Of a stretch of 64,000 nt of DNA, positions 1-11,271 are shown in pieces. Position 1 is the first letter of the stretch, and every line of letters starts with the position of its first letter. The stretch covers positions 20,851,901 to 20,915,900 of the forward strand of contig CAXIPT010000001.1 of assembly GCA_964030475.1 (NCBI GenBank), written 5' to 3'. A program made the translations under genes and the position numbers. Source of the stretch: Tethya wilhelma (taxonomy: Eukaryota; Porifera; Demospongiae; Tethyida; Tethyidae). Below the pieces are notes generated by a model. That model was not told the DNA's origin and made no database searches. It was given only the letters and a program-made list of their open reading frames with translations.

Positions 1-653
1 ACAACGGGATTCAATAGTACTGATGCATGTACATACACTGTCACACTGACATATAGCTATACACGCAATAAATGTCCAAACCGCGTATAGATTCTATATA
101 TTTTGCTAGAAAATAAAACCATAGTGCACATCAAAACAATTATGACATTAATAATATTATTGTTAAATCTCTCTGTGCCTCTCCACTGACTATAATGACA
201 CTATAATGTTGTGATCATGAAAGACACTAATCAGACCAGACTTACTTTGTGCTTTTTCTCTGCAACTTACAGACAGATCAGCTCAGGATATTGATCTATA
301 AGTATAATCACTCAGATTTTGATCTCCTACTGCATGTGAGGGATTTTCAGAATATACTGCTCGACACCAAAGAGGTTTGCTTGCTTGGCTACCTATACGC
401 GCGTAGGAGGAGCTAGCTAGCTACACGCAAATAAGTCATGTGATCTAACGGAGGGTGGAGCTCCGAGCGACATGAGCGCTTACGACCATTATGGAACGAC
501 CATGCAAAAGAACAAAACAAGACAGAAAGTGATTTTTAAAATCAATTAAGGAGCTGAGGGACAAAAAGAAAATCAATCTATTCTTCACAAAATTAACAAA
601 TTCTCTGCATGCATGCACGGTATAAACAACCAATTGTGTACTAACTACTAGTC
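1..653. other. Flank without recognised gene
   Basis: No coding region with a recognisable product was seen. The right part probably holds the 3' UTR of the minus-strand mucin-like gene that ends at 654. An AATAAA on the plus strand near 67-72 could end a plus-strand gene lying to the left, but nothing else supports that. Confidence 0.4.
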
Positions 654-1532
654 TTAGTCATCAGCATTCAGTGGTTGGTATGGCCGTGCCGTCTTGTACT
701 TGCCATACTTGTTGTAAATGATGTACCCAGCCACTGCAATCACAATGGTCAGCACAACAAGAGCCGCTACTGAGACACCAACGGCCAAACCAACCTTACT
801 GTGACCGCCCTTCTTCTTCGGAGGCTTTGTGGGCGAAGGCTTCTTCGAGGAAGTCGAGGAGGAGGATTTGGATGTTGCCGTCGTGGTCACGGAGACCGTC
901 TTTGTGGGGACGATGGAAGAGGTGTTTGGGTGCATCGATGAGGTCATGTTCTTTGTAGGGACGGGATTCGTTTTAGTGGGCATCATCGAAGAGTGGTTAC
1001 TAGTTGGGGAAACAGTCATGCTTGAAGACATGGACATATTTCGGGTAGCAGTCATCGACATGTTTCGAGTAGCTGTCATGGACATGTTTCGAGTAGCAGT
1101 CATCGACATATTTCGAGTAGCAGTCATCGACATATTTCGAGTAGCAGTCATCGACATATTTCGAGTAGCAGTCATCGACATATTTCGAGTAGCAGTCATC
1201 GACATATTTCGAGTAGCAGTCATCGACATATTTCGGGTAGCTGTCATTGACATATTTCGAGTAGCTGTCATGTTGGCAGTCATTGAAGCGTTGGCTGTTG
1301 GTGTAATACTTGGAGTTGGTGTCATTGTCATGTTAACGGTCCTGGTCACATTAGGAGAGGCTGTCATGGACATGTTGACAGTCTTGCTGACATTTTGTAC
1401 TATTGTAGAAGAACGACAAAATGTGGTGCACTGGAGGAACGGAAGGACGTTACATGAGGTGATTGTACAATCCTGATCAGCAGAGATGCCTTGCAGCATT
1501 CCAAGAAGACCAAATAGCAGCAATACTCTCAT
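654..1532 (-). CDS. Mucin-like single-pass membrane glycoprotein with N-glycosylation repeats
   Basis: The 292-residue protein has a signal peptide (starts MRVLLLFGLLGML), a short Cys-containing head, a Thr/Ser/Met/Asn-rich stalk, a Lys/Pro-rich linker, one transmembrane segment (about residues 246-273) and a 19-residue tail with the tyrosine sorting-type motif YQPL. Residues about 87-166 are ten copies of the octapeptide MTATRNMS. Each copy carries an N-M-S sequon, so the stalk is predicted to be densely N-glycosylated as well as mucin-like. I chose the ATG at 1532 over one at 1574 because it starts the signal peptide and lies 8 bases after a good acceptor on the minus strand (pyrimidine tract, then CAG, cutting at 1540/1541). 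No family is recognised; a cell-surface role is inferred from topology alone. Confidence 0.8.
   Translation of the reverse strand: MRVLLLFGLLGMLQGISADQDCTITSCNVLPFLQCTTFCRSSTIVQNVSKTVNMSMTASPNVTRTVNMTMTPTPSITPTANASMTANMTATRNMSMTATRNMSMTATRNMSMTATRNMSMTATRNMSMTATRNMSMTATRNMSMTATRNMSMTATRNMSMTATRNMSMSSSMTVSPTSNHSSMMPTKTNPVPTKNMTSSMHPNTSSIVPTKTVSVTTTATSKSSSSTSSKKPSPTKPPKKKGGHSKVGLAVGVSVAALVVLTIVIAVAGYIIYNKYGKYKTARPYQPLNADD
1035..1274 (-). repeat. Ten-copy 24-bp coding minisatellite
   Basis: Ten head-to-tail 24-bp units encode MTATRNMS on the minus strand. Units four to eight (1107-1226) are identical, which suggests recent unit turnover. The unit length is a multiple of three, so copy number can change without breaking the frame. 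Confidence 0.96.
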
Positions 1533-1540
1533 ATTGAATT

Positions 1541-1679
1541 CTGTACGGGTAGGGAGAAACAAACAAACAAACAATCAAACAAACAAAAATAGCTTGAAGT
1601 TGTGTCACCGCAGTGTCTAGGTACAATAGTAAAGCTTGGTTAGTAATATCAAGATATCGTACATTCAACTTGTTGAATA

Positions 1680-1717
<38 letters not shown>

Positions 1718-3057
1718 CAAGTGAACGATTGTGAATGTGTAGTAGTTTCCAACAAAGCCAAATGCCTGGAAATACCCATATGTGCAATGGAACAGCTCAT
1801 TGTGAAAGTTGCCCATTTGTGGATTGAAAGAAAAACACTAAGCACAGAACAGAGAGATACACATGCAGTAAGAATGCTGCTTGTATTTTTCAATGTTGCT
1901 CTAAAGAAGATACAGTATATACACAACGCCCCACACACAACTGAACCAACAACATTGAAGCATACCATCCATCACACATAACGTGTGATGGTTACAAGTG
2001 AAAGGTCCCATACAACTGCATAACTATACCAAAGAGAATAACCACCCATTCATGTGGGAATGTATATTCAATTTCTACCACCATTTTCTGTTGGCATACC
2101 GATAAGCATGTGTACCAATCCATTAGTGTACTTTAAGAGAACCAAAGAGTGTACTCTGTACGATGATTATCAGTGAGGGTATTCACCCCAATATAATATC
2201 GCCATAGAAGTGTCTCGCTACCTATATATTATCACTACAAGCAATGCATGTTATGACCATGTGCTTGACCAATGTGGCTTCTACATTGGTAGTATTGGTT
2301 TAGGAAGCTAGCCAACATTCAATATTCATGAGAACCTTGAAAACAGTAAAAACACTACTTGTAAGTCCTTGGAATGGATTCATATAAGCTCTGGGCATAT
2401 GTACATGTGAGCACACCTGCCTCGTACATACATGTGTATATGCACAAAATAATTCATTGAGTACATCACGACAACATGCACTTATATGCAAGTATAAACT
2501 ATGCCTAAAAATAAGCTAAACACTGAAAGTAAACAAAAAAGTATTAAAACTATCCCTAGCTACACAACAGAGCCTCTCACACATATACATGTCAGTTTGT
2601 ATTCACTTGAATGTGTACGGACAGATTCGAATGAATACAAGCTGATGTATGCCAGGAACAAGTACAAAATCTAGTCTTTTTACCCAGCGTACTTGCTACA
2701 CAAAAGAAAATTCTGTCCTAAAATAATAGCCTTTGACTATACAACTCCATGCCAACAGTGTCTGAAGTGACTCTATTGATGGGTCTTGTCAGAAAACCAC
2801 TACACTTTTGTTTGCAAATGACCCTGTGATTCTTCAACATTGACAGAAAGAAAGTGATAGGCTATATAAACAGTGTCAACAACATTAAAAAAAAACTCAA
2901 AATTGTACTGGCAAATATAGAAATTAAATGGGGGCACAGGCACCTGGGCTAAGTTTTGATAGTAGAAACACTTTATGATTTTATGGAAGAATAAACTTCT
3001 ATGCAACAAAATACAAGCAGATAGACATAAAAAGACAGTGCATAGAGTAAAACTTAC
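1541..3057 (-). other. Probable 5' UTR intron of the mucin-like gene
   Basis: On the minus strand a GTAAGTTTTA donor begins at 3057 and the acceptor AG is at 1542-1541, just upstream of the ATG at 1532. The stretch holds no other convincing gene. It contains a (TA)n tract at 1684-1715. The exon upstream of the donor (from 3058) has no ATG for about 100 bases, as expected of a non-coding first exon. A cDNA would settle it. Confidence 0.5.
1684..1715. repeat. (TA)n microsatellite
   Basis: Uninterrupted TA dinucleotide run. Confidence 0.97.
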
Positions 3058-3348
3058 CGACTACGATGTTGATTTAACCGACAAAAATCTTCTGTAGAGC
3101 TTTGAGATGCAAGCCTGGATGACTTCGTGTGCTCTTAGTTCGGGCGGGGTATAGATAAAAATTAGTGACCCCGCGTCTTTCCAATACAAATGACGTCATA
3201 GAATCTAGTTGAGCCACGTGGCTGGGTAGCTATACAAACTGTGCAACTGCTGCGTTGAGGCAGAAAGGAAGCAAAGGGAAGGCAAGACTGACCAGCCAGA
3301 CGCTGGCCAGGCAAGAGACAACTGGCCAGAGTTTAAATGAAAAATAGA
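3058..3348. promoter_or_regulatory. Probable divergent promoter, mucin-like gene and POLR1A
   Basis: This interval lies between the putative non-coding first exon of the minus-strand mucin-like gene (donor at 3057) and the putative 5' UTR of the plus-strand polymerase gene. It contains a perfect CRE palindrome TGACGTCA at 3191-3198 and a canonical E-box CACGTG at 3215-3220. No TATA box fits the POLR1A side. CACGTG is the Myc/Max-type site, and ribosome biogenesis genes are often its targets; use of the site here is inference. Confidence 0.5.
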
Positions 3349-3523
3349 GTAAGTAATTATGTATAGAAATATTCCTCCCTTTTACTTATAATTTTGGAGC
3401 TAAGTTAGAATTTTCTGTAACTTTGGAAATCTACTGTCTACCTCTGTTTTACTAAACCCTTTATAAATGTGATAAAAGTACTGTTACGTATGTACTCTAA
3501 TACATGAATGTTTCAATTTACAG
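3349..3523 (+). other. Probable 5' UTR intron of POLR1A
   Basis: A strong donor GTAAGTAATT at 3349 and an acceptor TTTACAG ending at 3523 flank an AT-rich stretch upstream of the initiator ATG at 3613. This is seen from consensus only. Confidence 0.45.
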
Positions 3524-3612
3524 CAACCTCAGTAGATACTACAAACATATTTCACTCGACTCAGAGCTAGGACCCAGGCAAGACCAAGCTACCCTAAACA
3601 GCAACTTCAACC

Positions 3613-6585
3613 ATGGTTGACACCAGCCCACACTTTGCTCCTTCAAGCCGTCTCTCCTCGGTGAGATTTATGACCTACTCCAGCGAAGACATCAAGAAGA
3701 TCAGCTGCAAAAAGATCACCAATCCAAACACCTTTGACAGTCTCCTTCATCCCAACCAGGGGGGGCTCTACGACCCAGCACTGGGTCCCTGCGGTAAGGA
3801 AGACCTCTGCGGGACATGTGGGCTCAACTACATACACTGTCCGGGCCACATGGGTCACATCCCTCTTCCCCTGCCCGTTTACCATCCCATTTTCTTCTTG
3901 ACCATGTACCAACTTCTGAGAGGCTCCTGTTGGAACTGTCGGCGCCTTTTGTGCACTCCGTATAAAGCACAGCTCCTCATTGGTCAACTGGAACTCATAA
4001 GGTGCGGCCTCCTTTCCGAAGCTCTTGAACTTGAGAGTGCTGTTAGTCCAGACAGTCCCGACGCTTCTGATAAATTCCAAGACCATTCTGATAGTGTGAT
4101 ACAAGCTATTTCACAGTACGTACAGACACAGAAGGTCGTAGCTTCGAGTGGCTTGAAAACAAGCGGACAAGTAGCTACCAAAAATTTAGTCGAGCTTAAG
4201 AATGTTCTTGTGAACGATTTGTTCAAGCACTGTATGTCCAACGTGAAAAAGTGTAGCTACTGTTCGGCTCCCATTCGGAGGGTGAGACAGGAAGGTCGTA
4301 CCCGCGTCTTCTTAAGGGGATTGTCGAAGAAAAACGCCGGGATGTGGTTGATGTCTCACAAGATAGAGAAGGAGAAAAAAGTCGGGGTCAACAACACACA
4401 ACGTTCGAGGGAAAGCAGCGGCGAAGAGTCTGAAGATGAAGAAAATGCGGAAAAGTCGCCTTCTCCGTCTTCTACTGCGTTGAGTGGTGTGGAACAAGCC
4501 GAGAGTGAGATGACGATCGATGAGATTGCCAAGCAGAGGTACGTGACACCAACAGAAGTACGAGAGCACATTCGAGGGTTGTGGGAGAACCAGAGGGACT
4601 TGATGGAGGCTGTGTTCTGTTCCATGCAAGGAGCTTCGAACGTAAGAAGAGATGGTGAAGAAGACATCAACCCTGCTGACATGTTCTTCCTTGGAGTGAT
4701 CCCTGTACCGCCTTCAAGATTTAGACCAGTGAGTTATGCTTGTGTGCATAAAGAAGAAAGAAAAGAAGAAAGAAAATTGGCTGAAAATGTCTACGATTTT
4801 AAAGCAACTATGTATAATTTAAAAATTTTAGTTCAATAAATGGAAGAATATGTAAATGTTCAATATTCATGTGTGTGCTGTTTGTGTCAATCTTTCAGAT
4901 TTCTCAGCTGGGGGACAAGCGGTTTGAGAACCCCCAGACCTCCAACCTTCACTCTGTCCTTGTCGACTGTATCTCCATCCACCAGCTCATGGAGGAGAGA
5001 AGAGCCCACGAAGAGTTGGGGGTTGAGGAGGAGAAGACCGCAAAGAGAGGCAGGAGGCAACAGGTGCATACTTGTCCACTCACGTATGAACCCATCCACC
5101 CATCTCACTTACACACTCACATGTACCTACTCAAACTGATCAGACACTGACTAGACACTAGCTTATGGAAATGATCACTGTGTAGCTATAGAGGAGGTAC
5201 AACAGCCGTGTGTCATGCTGAGCTAGCATTTTTACCATTCGTATAAGCTTAAGCTCCTAGTATCATGTGCATCTTGTATTCGTGCTGAGTTGGCACTTTG
5301 ATAATTATCGCATTCCATGCACGTGACCATATGGACCTAAGTAACTAAAATGCCAGCTCAGCATTACACATGGCTGTTGTATCTCCTCGGGTAGCTATGG
5401 GATTTGGAGTTCATCAGTGTGATTATGGTCTCGCTCACTTACTCACTCTAACTGATCAGACACTGACTAGACACATTGTAGCTTATGGGAATAATCACAG
5501 TGATCATGTTATAGGGATGTACTCCATGAATTTATCAGAGTGTGGTTATGGATAATATCATGCACAAATTGTTTTTGATTGTAGAGCTTTTCAGAGAGGT
5601 TGCAGGCAGCATGGGTGAAGCTTCAGCAGGACGTGAATTGCTTCATGGATTCTTCATCGGATAAAAAAAGTGCCGCAGGTCCTAATGGAATCAAACAGGT
5701 GTGTGTGTGTGTTTGATGAATGAAGATTGATGTACTGTATTACTCAATTTTGTTCTAATTCTCTAGATCTTGGAGAAGAAAGAAGGTCTCTTCCGAAAAC
5801 ACATGATGGGCAAGCGAGTCGACTATGCTGCTAGATCTGTTATATCCCCCGACCCCTACATTAACATGGATGAGATTGGAATCCCAAAGGTACGCATGTA
5901 CATGTTTTGTAGGCTAAATTTCATAGAGTTCCATTCTCTATGGTTCCTTGATTTGAGTGTGTTTGTCTATAGTAGTCAAGAGGAGGCAGGTGATGGAATT
6001 ATTTATGTCACAGATTTTTTTTTATTGTACCTGATTTTTATAGTATAGCCATTTAAGCAAACCAATGTTTGAGAGAAACTTTTTTTGTGGGGGGGGGGGA
6101 TCTTGCAAGATGTATTTATTGTTACTGACTAGAACTTTTGAACTGGATACATGGACAGGTATTTGCTACGAGGCTAACCTACCCTCAGCCAGTAACTCAC
6201 TGGAATGTGAAAGACTTGAGACAGGCTGTGATCAATGGGCCTAAGGTCCATCCAGGGTAAGAGAAGAATTGATGTCATGTACATATATATCTGTGAGTTA
6301 GTACATGCAGCATGCGGTAAAATCAGTTCTATACCCAATGCATCATGTCATTTTATGTTGTTTCATTTTCCTATGAAATTATTGGTTGATTTTTTTACAA
6401 ATTTTTTTCTGTCTTCATGCTCTTTTGTTGATCGTGTATATCTATCTTCAAGAGCTACTCATGTACAAAATGAAGATGGTTCTGTTGTTCTATTGAGTGG
6501 ATCCAACAAACGGCAGCGATATGCCATCGCCAAGAAGCTGCTCACTCCCAGCAAGGAAGGATCTCATGGAGGAGCTACCAAGAAG
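3613..6585 (+). CDS. POLR1A: RNA polymerase I largest subunit, exons 1-6 (N-terminal part)
   Basis: The protein aligns by eye with metazoan RPA1/RPA190, the catalytic subunit of the nucleolar polymerase that makes pre-rRNA. Exons: 3613-4728, 4899-5063, 5585-5698, 5767-5889, 6159-6256 and 6453-6585, all GT-AG, with phases that join perfectly to give 583 codons. The zinc-binding clamp is visible (C66, C69, C76, H79 in [14 protein letters not shown]; then CWNC at 106-109 and CSYC). An acidic serine-rich insert ([16 protein letters not shown]) lies in exon 1. Exon 4 carries the conserved [20 protein letters not shown] segment. The start ATG has a good context (CAACCATGG). Exon 6 ends in phase 0 with ...ATKK, which should continue as VFRHLNDGD in exon 7; the intron that follows is at least 20.1 kb. 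Confidence 0.96.
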
Positions 6586-6813
6586 GTTTGTAAGATAATG
6601 CGATTACTATGGATATATACATGCACCAAAATACAAGGAGGCGGGTTATTGCTTGTGTCGACACTCGTTAATTGCATATGTTTTCATGAAAAAATTTGTT
6701 CATGATACGAAATAATGTACCAAAGAGTATTTATTTGCAGCATTTGCTGCAAGTATACAGTGTAATAAAATGTATATACGTAAAATTTGTTGTAATATGG
6801 TACAGTAAGTGTA
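6586..6813. other. POLR1A: Start of giant POLR1A intron 6
   Basis: The donor GTTTGTAAG follows exon 6. The stretch holds only the 3' flank of the first collagen locus. An AATAAA on the minus strand at 6735-6730 lies about 80 bases past that locus's stop codon and is its likely polyadenylation signal. Confidence 0.6.
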
Positions 6814-7742
6814 TTACTTTGTACAGATAGTGCAGGTGAGTTCTTTCTGTGGGTCATAAGGTGGGCAAGGCATTCCATTGCAGCTTCCCTCAACGTGGTA
6901 GAATAATCCACCATTAGTATTTCTAGATGACCCTGGTATGGAATCAGGATTCATGTCCACACATTCGAATGTTCTGCGATGGTATATCTTGTTCTCAGTC
7001 ATCAGATATCCAGTGTACTCACGAGTCCATGAACTAGGACATTCCAGTCTAGCGGGGATCATTAGAGAAGTCTCTCTTGTAGAGACGTAGCAGACAGCAC
7101 AAGGCATGTTGTGATCCTCCAATGGTAGACCATGAGATTGATATTCTGTTCCGTGAATTTCTGAATAATCTTGTTCTCCAGGCCAATATCGTCCGTACTG
7201 TGGAACTTCTGGCATACAGAGGTAGTTAGCACCTCCCCCACTGTGCCGAAACTAAGTTCCTCCTGTTCGTCCTGCATAGACTAGTTCTGTCCCTGGAGTA
7301 TTAGGGCAAGTGGTCTTCCCCCATCGTGTGTAGGTGGCCCCTCCTGTCCTTGGTCCTTGTGGTCCGGGAGGTCCGCGAGGACCAGGCTCTCCTCTTTCAC
7401 CATCTCTTCCGTCTCTTCCCGGAGGACCACTAGCTCCAGGCAGCCCATCTCTACCGTCTCGTCCTCTTGTAGGGGCACAGATTGATGTGCTGTTGTTATC
7501 CTGTGATACTTGAGTGTTTCTTTGTGTTCTCTCAATTGGTGTGCCTATAGTACAATGCAAATTATAGTCAAATACATGCATTGCATGTTCACCATATCAT
7601 ACAGAATCCAGTTCAAATCTGCACACAATTATGTTAAGTATATTATTAGTCAACAACCATGCGTAGCTATACACTTCACCTTACCATTTACTAGTAGAAT
7701 TGTGAGTGCCAAGACTATTGCTCCAATTCCTTTCCTCTCCAT
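6814..7742 (-). pseudogene. Short-chain collagen C4-like locus 1, one nonsense codon
   Basis: Two exons: 7685-7742 encodes a signal peptide (MERKGIGAIVLALTILLVNG) and 6814-7544 encodes 13 Gly-X-Y triplets followed by the cysteine-rich C-terminal domain ([32 protein letters not shown]). The splice phases (1/2) match the sister genes. The frame is open throughout except for a TAG at 7254-7252, in GGT*FRHSGGG where sisters have GGSWYGHTGGG or [11 protein letters not shown]. All cysteines remain and the sequence is diverged rather than decayed. It could be a young pseudogene, a null allele or a sequencing error. Intact members would be secreted extracellular-matrix proteins. Confidence 0.65.
7545..7684 (-). 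other. Intron of collagen locus 1
   Basis: The GTAAGGTGAA donor and CTATAG acceptor separate the signal-peptide exon from the collagen exon, as in loci 2, 4, 5 and 6. Confidence 0.85.
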
Positions 7743-7817
7743 CTTCCTTTCTCTCTTGTTTGGTTGATTGGTTGAAGTATAATTTGTAAAACTGATCACT
7801 GGCTTAATTTCCTCTGG

Positions 7818-7825
7818 CTTTTATC
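7818..7825 (-). promoter_or_regulatory. TATA-like box of collagen locus 1
   Basis: GATAAAAG on the minus strand about 80 bases upstream of the ATG. The spacing resembles the TATA runs of locus 2 and of the short GTPase genes. Confidence 0.45.
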
Positions 7826-8775
7826 TTGTCAGTGAAATGATATTCAGTGCTTGAGGAAAGGCTGTGAATATGATTGGGTTTTCAGCTTAGTTTCATGATG
7901 TCAATGTTATTGCACATGAATTTGTTTGCACCATGCTGCACAGAGCTGTTCTGTTGGTTTGAAGTCACTATAGTCATTGTTATGTGTGTGTGTACATGTT
8001 TACTTCTGATTTATTTTGTACTGTGTAGCTATAGGAACCAATGAGATTTATATTTGTAACACTTTCACTTCACCATGTACTCTGTCCTACACCTAAGGAA
8101 AACATTGGAATTTAGTACATGTTGTCTCTCAGTCCTATGCCATTTGTGGTAAAGATCATCACTGTAATAAATCAACGTTATTGAGCAATATATTTGTACA
8201 CAAAATTCTCAGGCTGGAATGAGCTATGTTGCTTGCAGTTAGCCTGTACCCAGGCCACTCCCTCTTTTAGTATTGCATGCCAAGAATCAAGTCAGTGTGT
8301 TGTGTATGTGTGACTCAAAGTGGCCCACTTTCAAGAATTGGATTTTTGCCAACCCCTCTGAAATGGGTGCTAAGAGCAGTCCTTCACAGGATCTCTGATA
8401 GTGATTGAATTTGATTAGCATCTATGTCTGCTTATATTGTAGTCAGTATATATTTTGTGTATGGATATTGTCTATCGTTTGTTTCAGGCATATTGATATT
8501 ACTAGTTAGATAAAAAACATTGTTGGGCGAGCCTAAGCGAAGGATCTTCCTTCGCAGGATCAAGCTCGCCCCAATGATAATATTCTTTAGTGAACATATA
8601 TGCAATATAGTGAATGGTATGCACAATCATGCATTGCTCTGCGCATGCTTATTCAGTAAGAATTGAAGCTGCATGTGTCGTGTACAATATACCATTAGTT
8701 GCATAAAACCTTAATATCAAATTTACTATTGTTGAGTACAATTGTGACCATGCAGCTGAATGTTTCTATTCATGG
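7826..8775. other. Spacer between collagen loci 1 and 2
   Basis: No gene is seen. At 8521-8577 there is a short palindromic insertion with GGGCGAGC at one end and GCTCGCCC at the other and an inner hairpin built on GCGAAGGATC. It is related to the termini of the larger elements at 32179 and 37896. Confidence 0.5.
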
Positions 8776-9800
8776 TTACTTTGTACAGACGACACAGGTG
8801 AGTTCTTTCTCTGGGTCATAAGGTGGACAGGGCATTCCATTGCAATTAGCCTCAGTGTGGTATAGCAAAGCACCGTTAGTGTTTGTAGATGATCCTGGCA
8901 CTGATACAGGGTCTCCATCCACACACTCAAACATTGTACGGTGGTGATTACCAGCATGGTAAGTTGACATGAGGTAGCCATTGTACTCTCTGGTCCAGCT
9001 ATCAGGACAGGTCAGTCTAGCTGGAATCATCAGGACCCTTGCTCTAGTGGTAGCATCACAGACAACACAAGGCGCATTGTGATTGTGTAGTCTTCTAAAT
9101 GGTCCTGGATTTGATTCGGAGTAGCCCCTAGGCTCATATTCTGTTCCATACACTTGACTCCACCTCTGCCTTCCGGGAGTATATTGACCATACTCTGGAT
9201 TCTCTGGCATGCAGAGATAGTTGGCACCCCCTCCAGAATGACTATAAAAACTACCTCCAGTTCGTCCTGAATAGACTTTTTGAATTCCTGGAGTATTAGG
9301 ACAAGTGGTCTTCCCCCATCGTGTGTAGGTGACCCCTCCTGTCCTTGGTCCTGGTGGTCCGCGTGCTCCAGTATACCCACGTGGTCCTACTGGTCCAGGT
9401 GGACCTGTTTCACCAACCCTTGGTCCAGGTGGCCCGGGTGGTCCTACTGGTCCGTTCCAGCCACGAGGGCCAATTGGTCCAATGTCTCCTCTTTCTCCAT
9501 CTCTACCATCCCTGCCGTCTCTTCCTGGTGGCCCCCTATTTCCATCTCGACCATCCCGGCCTCGAAGTGAGCCGCAAATGTTTGTGCTGTTGTTTTCTGT
9601 GAGAGAAATATCTCTTTGCTCTCTGGTATTGGTTGGTGTAGCTGGATGGTTAGAGACATACACATATGTTTACAGCATTCAATATTCTTCATACATCCTT
9701 GCATGCAACATTTCTGATTGACCTTGTATAGCTTACCATATGCTAACAGTGTTGCACAAGCTAAAAAGCTTACCAACACAATCACTCCTGTTCTGATCAT
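8776..9800 (-). CDS. Short-chain collagen C4-like protein 2
   Basis: Exon 1 (9737-9800) encodes a signal peptide ([19 protein letters not shown]). Exon 2 (8776-9641) encodes the rest; the joined product is 309 residues and ends ELTCVVCTK. It has the longest collagenous region of the cluster, about 24 Gly-X-Y triplets with one single-residue interruption (GPR-V-GET), where the sisters have 13-16. The C-terminal domain has [53 protein letters not shown] and CNGMPCPPY. The family is known from sponges as short-chain, spongin-related matrix collagen; trimerisation and secretion are inferred from that. The gene lies antisense within POLR1A intron 6. Confidence 0.92.
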
Positions 9801-9881
9801 TCTTCCAGTAGATATTTTCAGCTTCTTGTGGTGTTCTTTTTGGTTCTCGACAGTTGACTGATTGGTTGCAGTCCAGGCTCT

Positions 9882-9910
9882 CTTTTATACTCTTTTATAC
9901 TCTTTTTATA
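9882..9910 (-). promoter_or_regulatory. Triple TATA-like run of collagen gene 2
   Basis: Three TATAAAAG-type boxes in tandem (9882-9889, 9892-9899, 9902-9910) lie 82-110 bases upstream of the start codon on the sense strand of the gene. Confidence 0.55.
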
Positions 9911-10665
9911 TGTATACCTACACACAATGCTTATTGCACTACTTGTGCAAAGTTCAGACATGATATCACTGGTAGATTGAAAGTTCACTGGTTGTAAAGA
10001 TACCATTATGTAGTTGTAATCAGTTAGGTTTGTGATTTTCTCAAGAGTACTAGTTCATGTGTACTTTTAATTATGTGTACAAAGTCTACGATAGTATAAT
10101 TTATTTTGTAGATATTTGATATGCAAATTATTAAAGAAATGACCATCTATACAATACACAATAAAAATTTAGACATTATGTAGTTGTAATCAGTTAAGTT
10201 TGTGATTTTCTCAAGAGTTCAGGTGTACTTTTAGTTATGTGTACAAAGTCTACTGTAAGTTATGATATGGATAATATTTTTGGCATGCAAATTATTTGAG
10301 AAATGACTATCTAAAATACATACTGTATAGCAGGTAAATTTGGCAAATTCAGTTCCAAGCTCAATTTTGGAGGTGAAAAACCTGCTCTAGTTACAAATAA
10401 CAAACCTTGCAAGCTTTCAGACTGCAGTAGTAGGACAGTAGAGAATCGTTTAGTGCTAAAAACTGCTAAAACTAGCGCTACCTGCACATGGTTTCTGCTC
10501 TTGAATTGGTAATGGTCGTCACATTTCGCCAATTTGCCAAATTTAATTCTCGCCAAGTTTACCCGCTATACGGTAATAAAAGTTTAGATTTCTACATCTA
10601 CATCTAGCTCATGAATATGTATTTTGCTAATCAGTACACATCTTTGTAATCTTGTATTTCTGTGG
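9911..10665. other. Spacer with a short tandem duplication and a MITE
   Basis: A roughly 160-base stretch at 9999-10160 is repeated imperfectly at 10170-10310 (shared text around GTAGTTGTAATCAGTTA and TTTGTGATTTTCTCAAGAG). A TIR element follows at 10321-10575. No gene is seen. Confidence 0.6.
10321..10575. mobile_element. MITE with TACYGTATAG termini
   Basis: 255 bp beginning TACTGTATAGCAGGTAAA and ending in the inverted counterpart TTTACCCGCTATACGGTA. The interior is short AT-rich text mixing TTTGGC and GCCAAA. It has no coding capacity. Confidence 0.7.
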
Positions 10666-11271
10666 TTACTTTGTGCAGACAACACAAGTGAGTTCGTGCT
10701 GATTGGTGTAAGGTGGACAGGGCATTCCATCGCAATCTGCTTCAGTGTGATAAAAACGAGCGCCATCCGAGCCTGCTTCAGATCCTGGAATGGTATCAGG
10801 GAACGCATCCACGCACTCAAACATTGTACGATAGTGATTTGCACCGTGATAGTTAGACATGAGGTAGCCTTAGTACTCTAGGGTCCAACTTTTGGGACAA
10901 ATGATTCTAGCTGGAATCATCAGGACCCTTCCCCTTGTAGTAGCATCACAGACAACACATGGCACGTTGTGATTTTGTACTGGAAAAAATGGACCGTCTT
11001 GAACTCCATTCATGCCCGGTTTATACTCGGTTCCATAAACTGTACTCCATCCTTGTACTCCAGTAGTTAAAGCTCGATACTCTACAGTATCAGGCATACA
11101 TAGATAGTTGGCACCTCCTCCTGTGTGGTTCCAAAAGCTTCCTCCAGTTCGTCCTGAATACGCCGTCTCCGTCCCGGGGACTTCAGGACATGTTGTCTTT
11201 CCTCATCCTATGTAGGTCACACCTCCACCCATTGGTGCTGGTTCAGGCTCTCCATTTTGACTGTCCACCAT
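10666..11271 (-). pseudogene. Short-chain collagen C4-like pseudogene 3
   Basis: The C-terminal domain is recognisable over its whole length ([43 protein letters not shown]), but TAA replaces a codon in WTLEY*GYLM near 10870 and TGA replaces the Trp of [10 protein letters not shown] near 11212. The collagenous part is reduced to a degenerate stub (NGEPEPAPMGGG), and no signal-peptide exon is found upstream. This is a clear relic. Confidence 0.87.

Noticed and set aside
1035..1274. Regular repeats suggesting a CRISPR array
   Set aside because: The units are contiguous without spacers and encode an in-frame octapeptide in a eukaryotic gene.
829..1476. 215-codon plus-strand frame with MDIFRVAV-type repeats
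   Set aside because: It is the antisense shadow of the 24-bp repeats in the mucin-like gene; a unit length divisible by three keeps several frames open.
4729..4839. Extension of POLR1A exon 1 to a stop at 4839
   Set aside because: The frame continues into low-complexity intron text; a GTGAGT donor at 4729 joins in phase to the conserved ISQLGDKRF exon at 4899.
9329..9721. Plus-strand Pro/Gly-rich frame resembling a collagen
   Set aside because: It is the complement of the Gly-X-Y codons of collagen gene 2 and has no glycine at every third residue.
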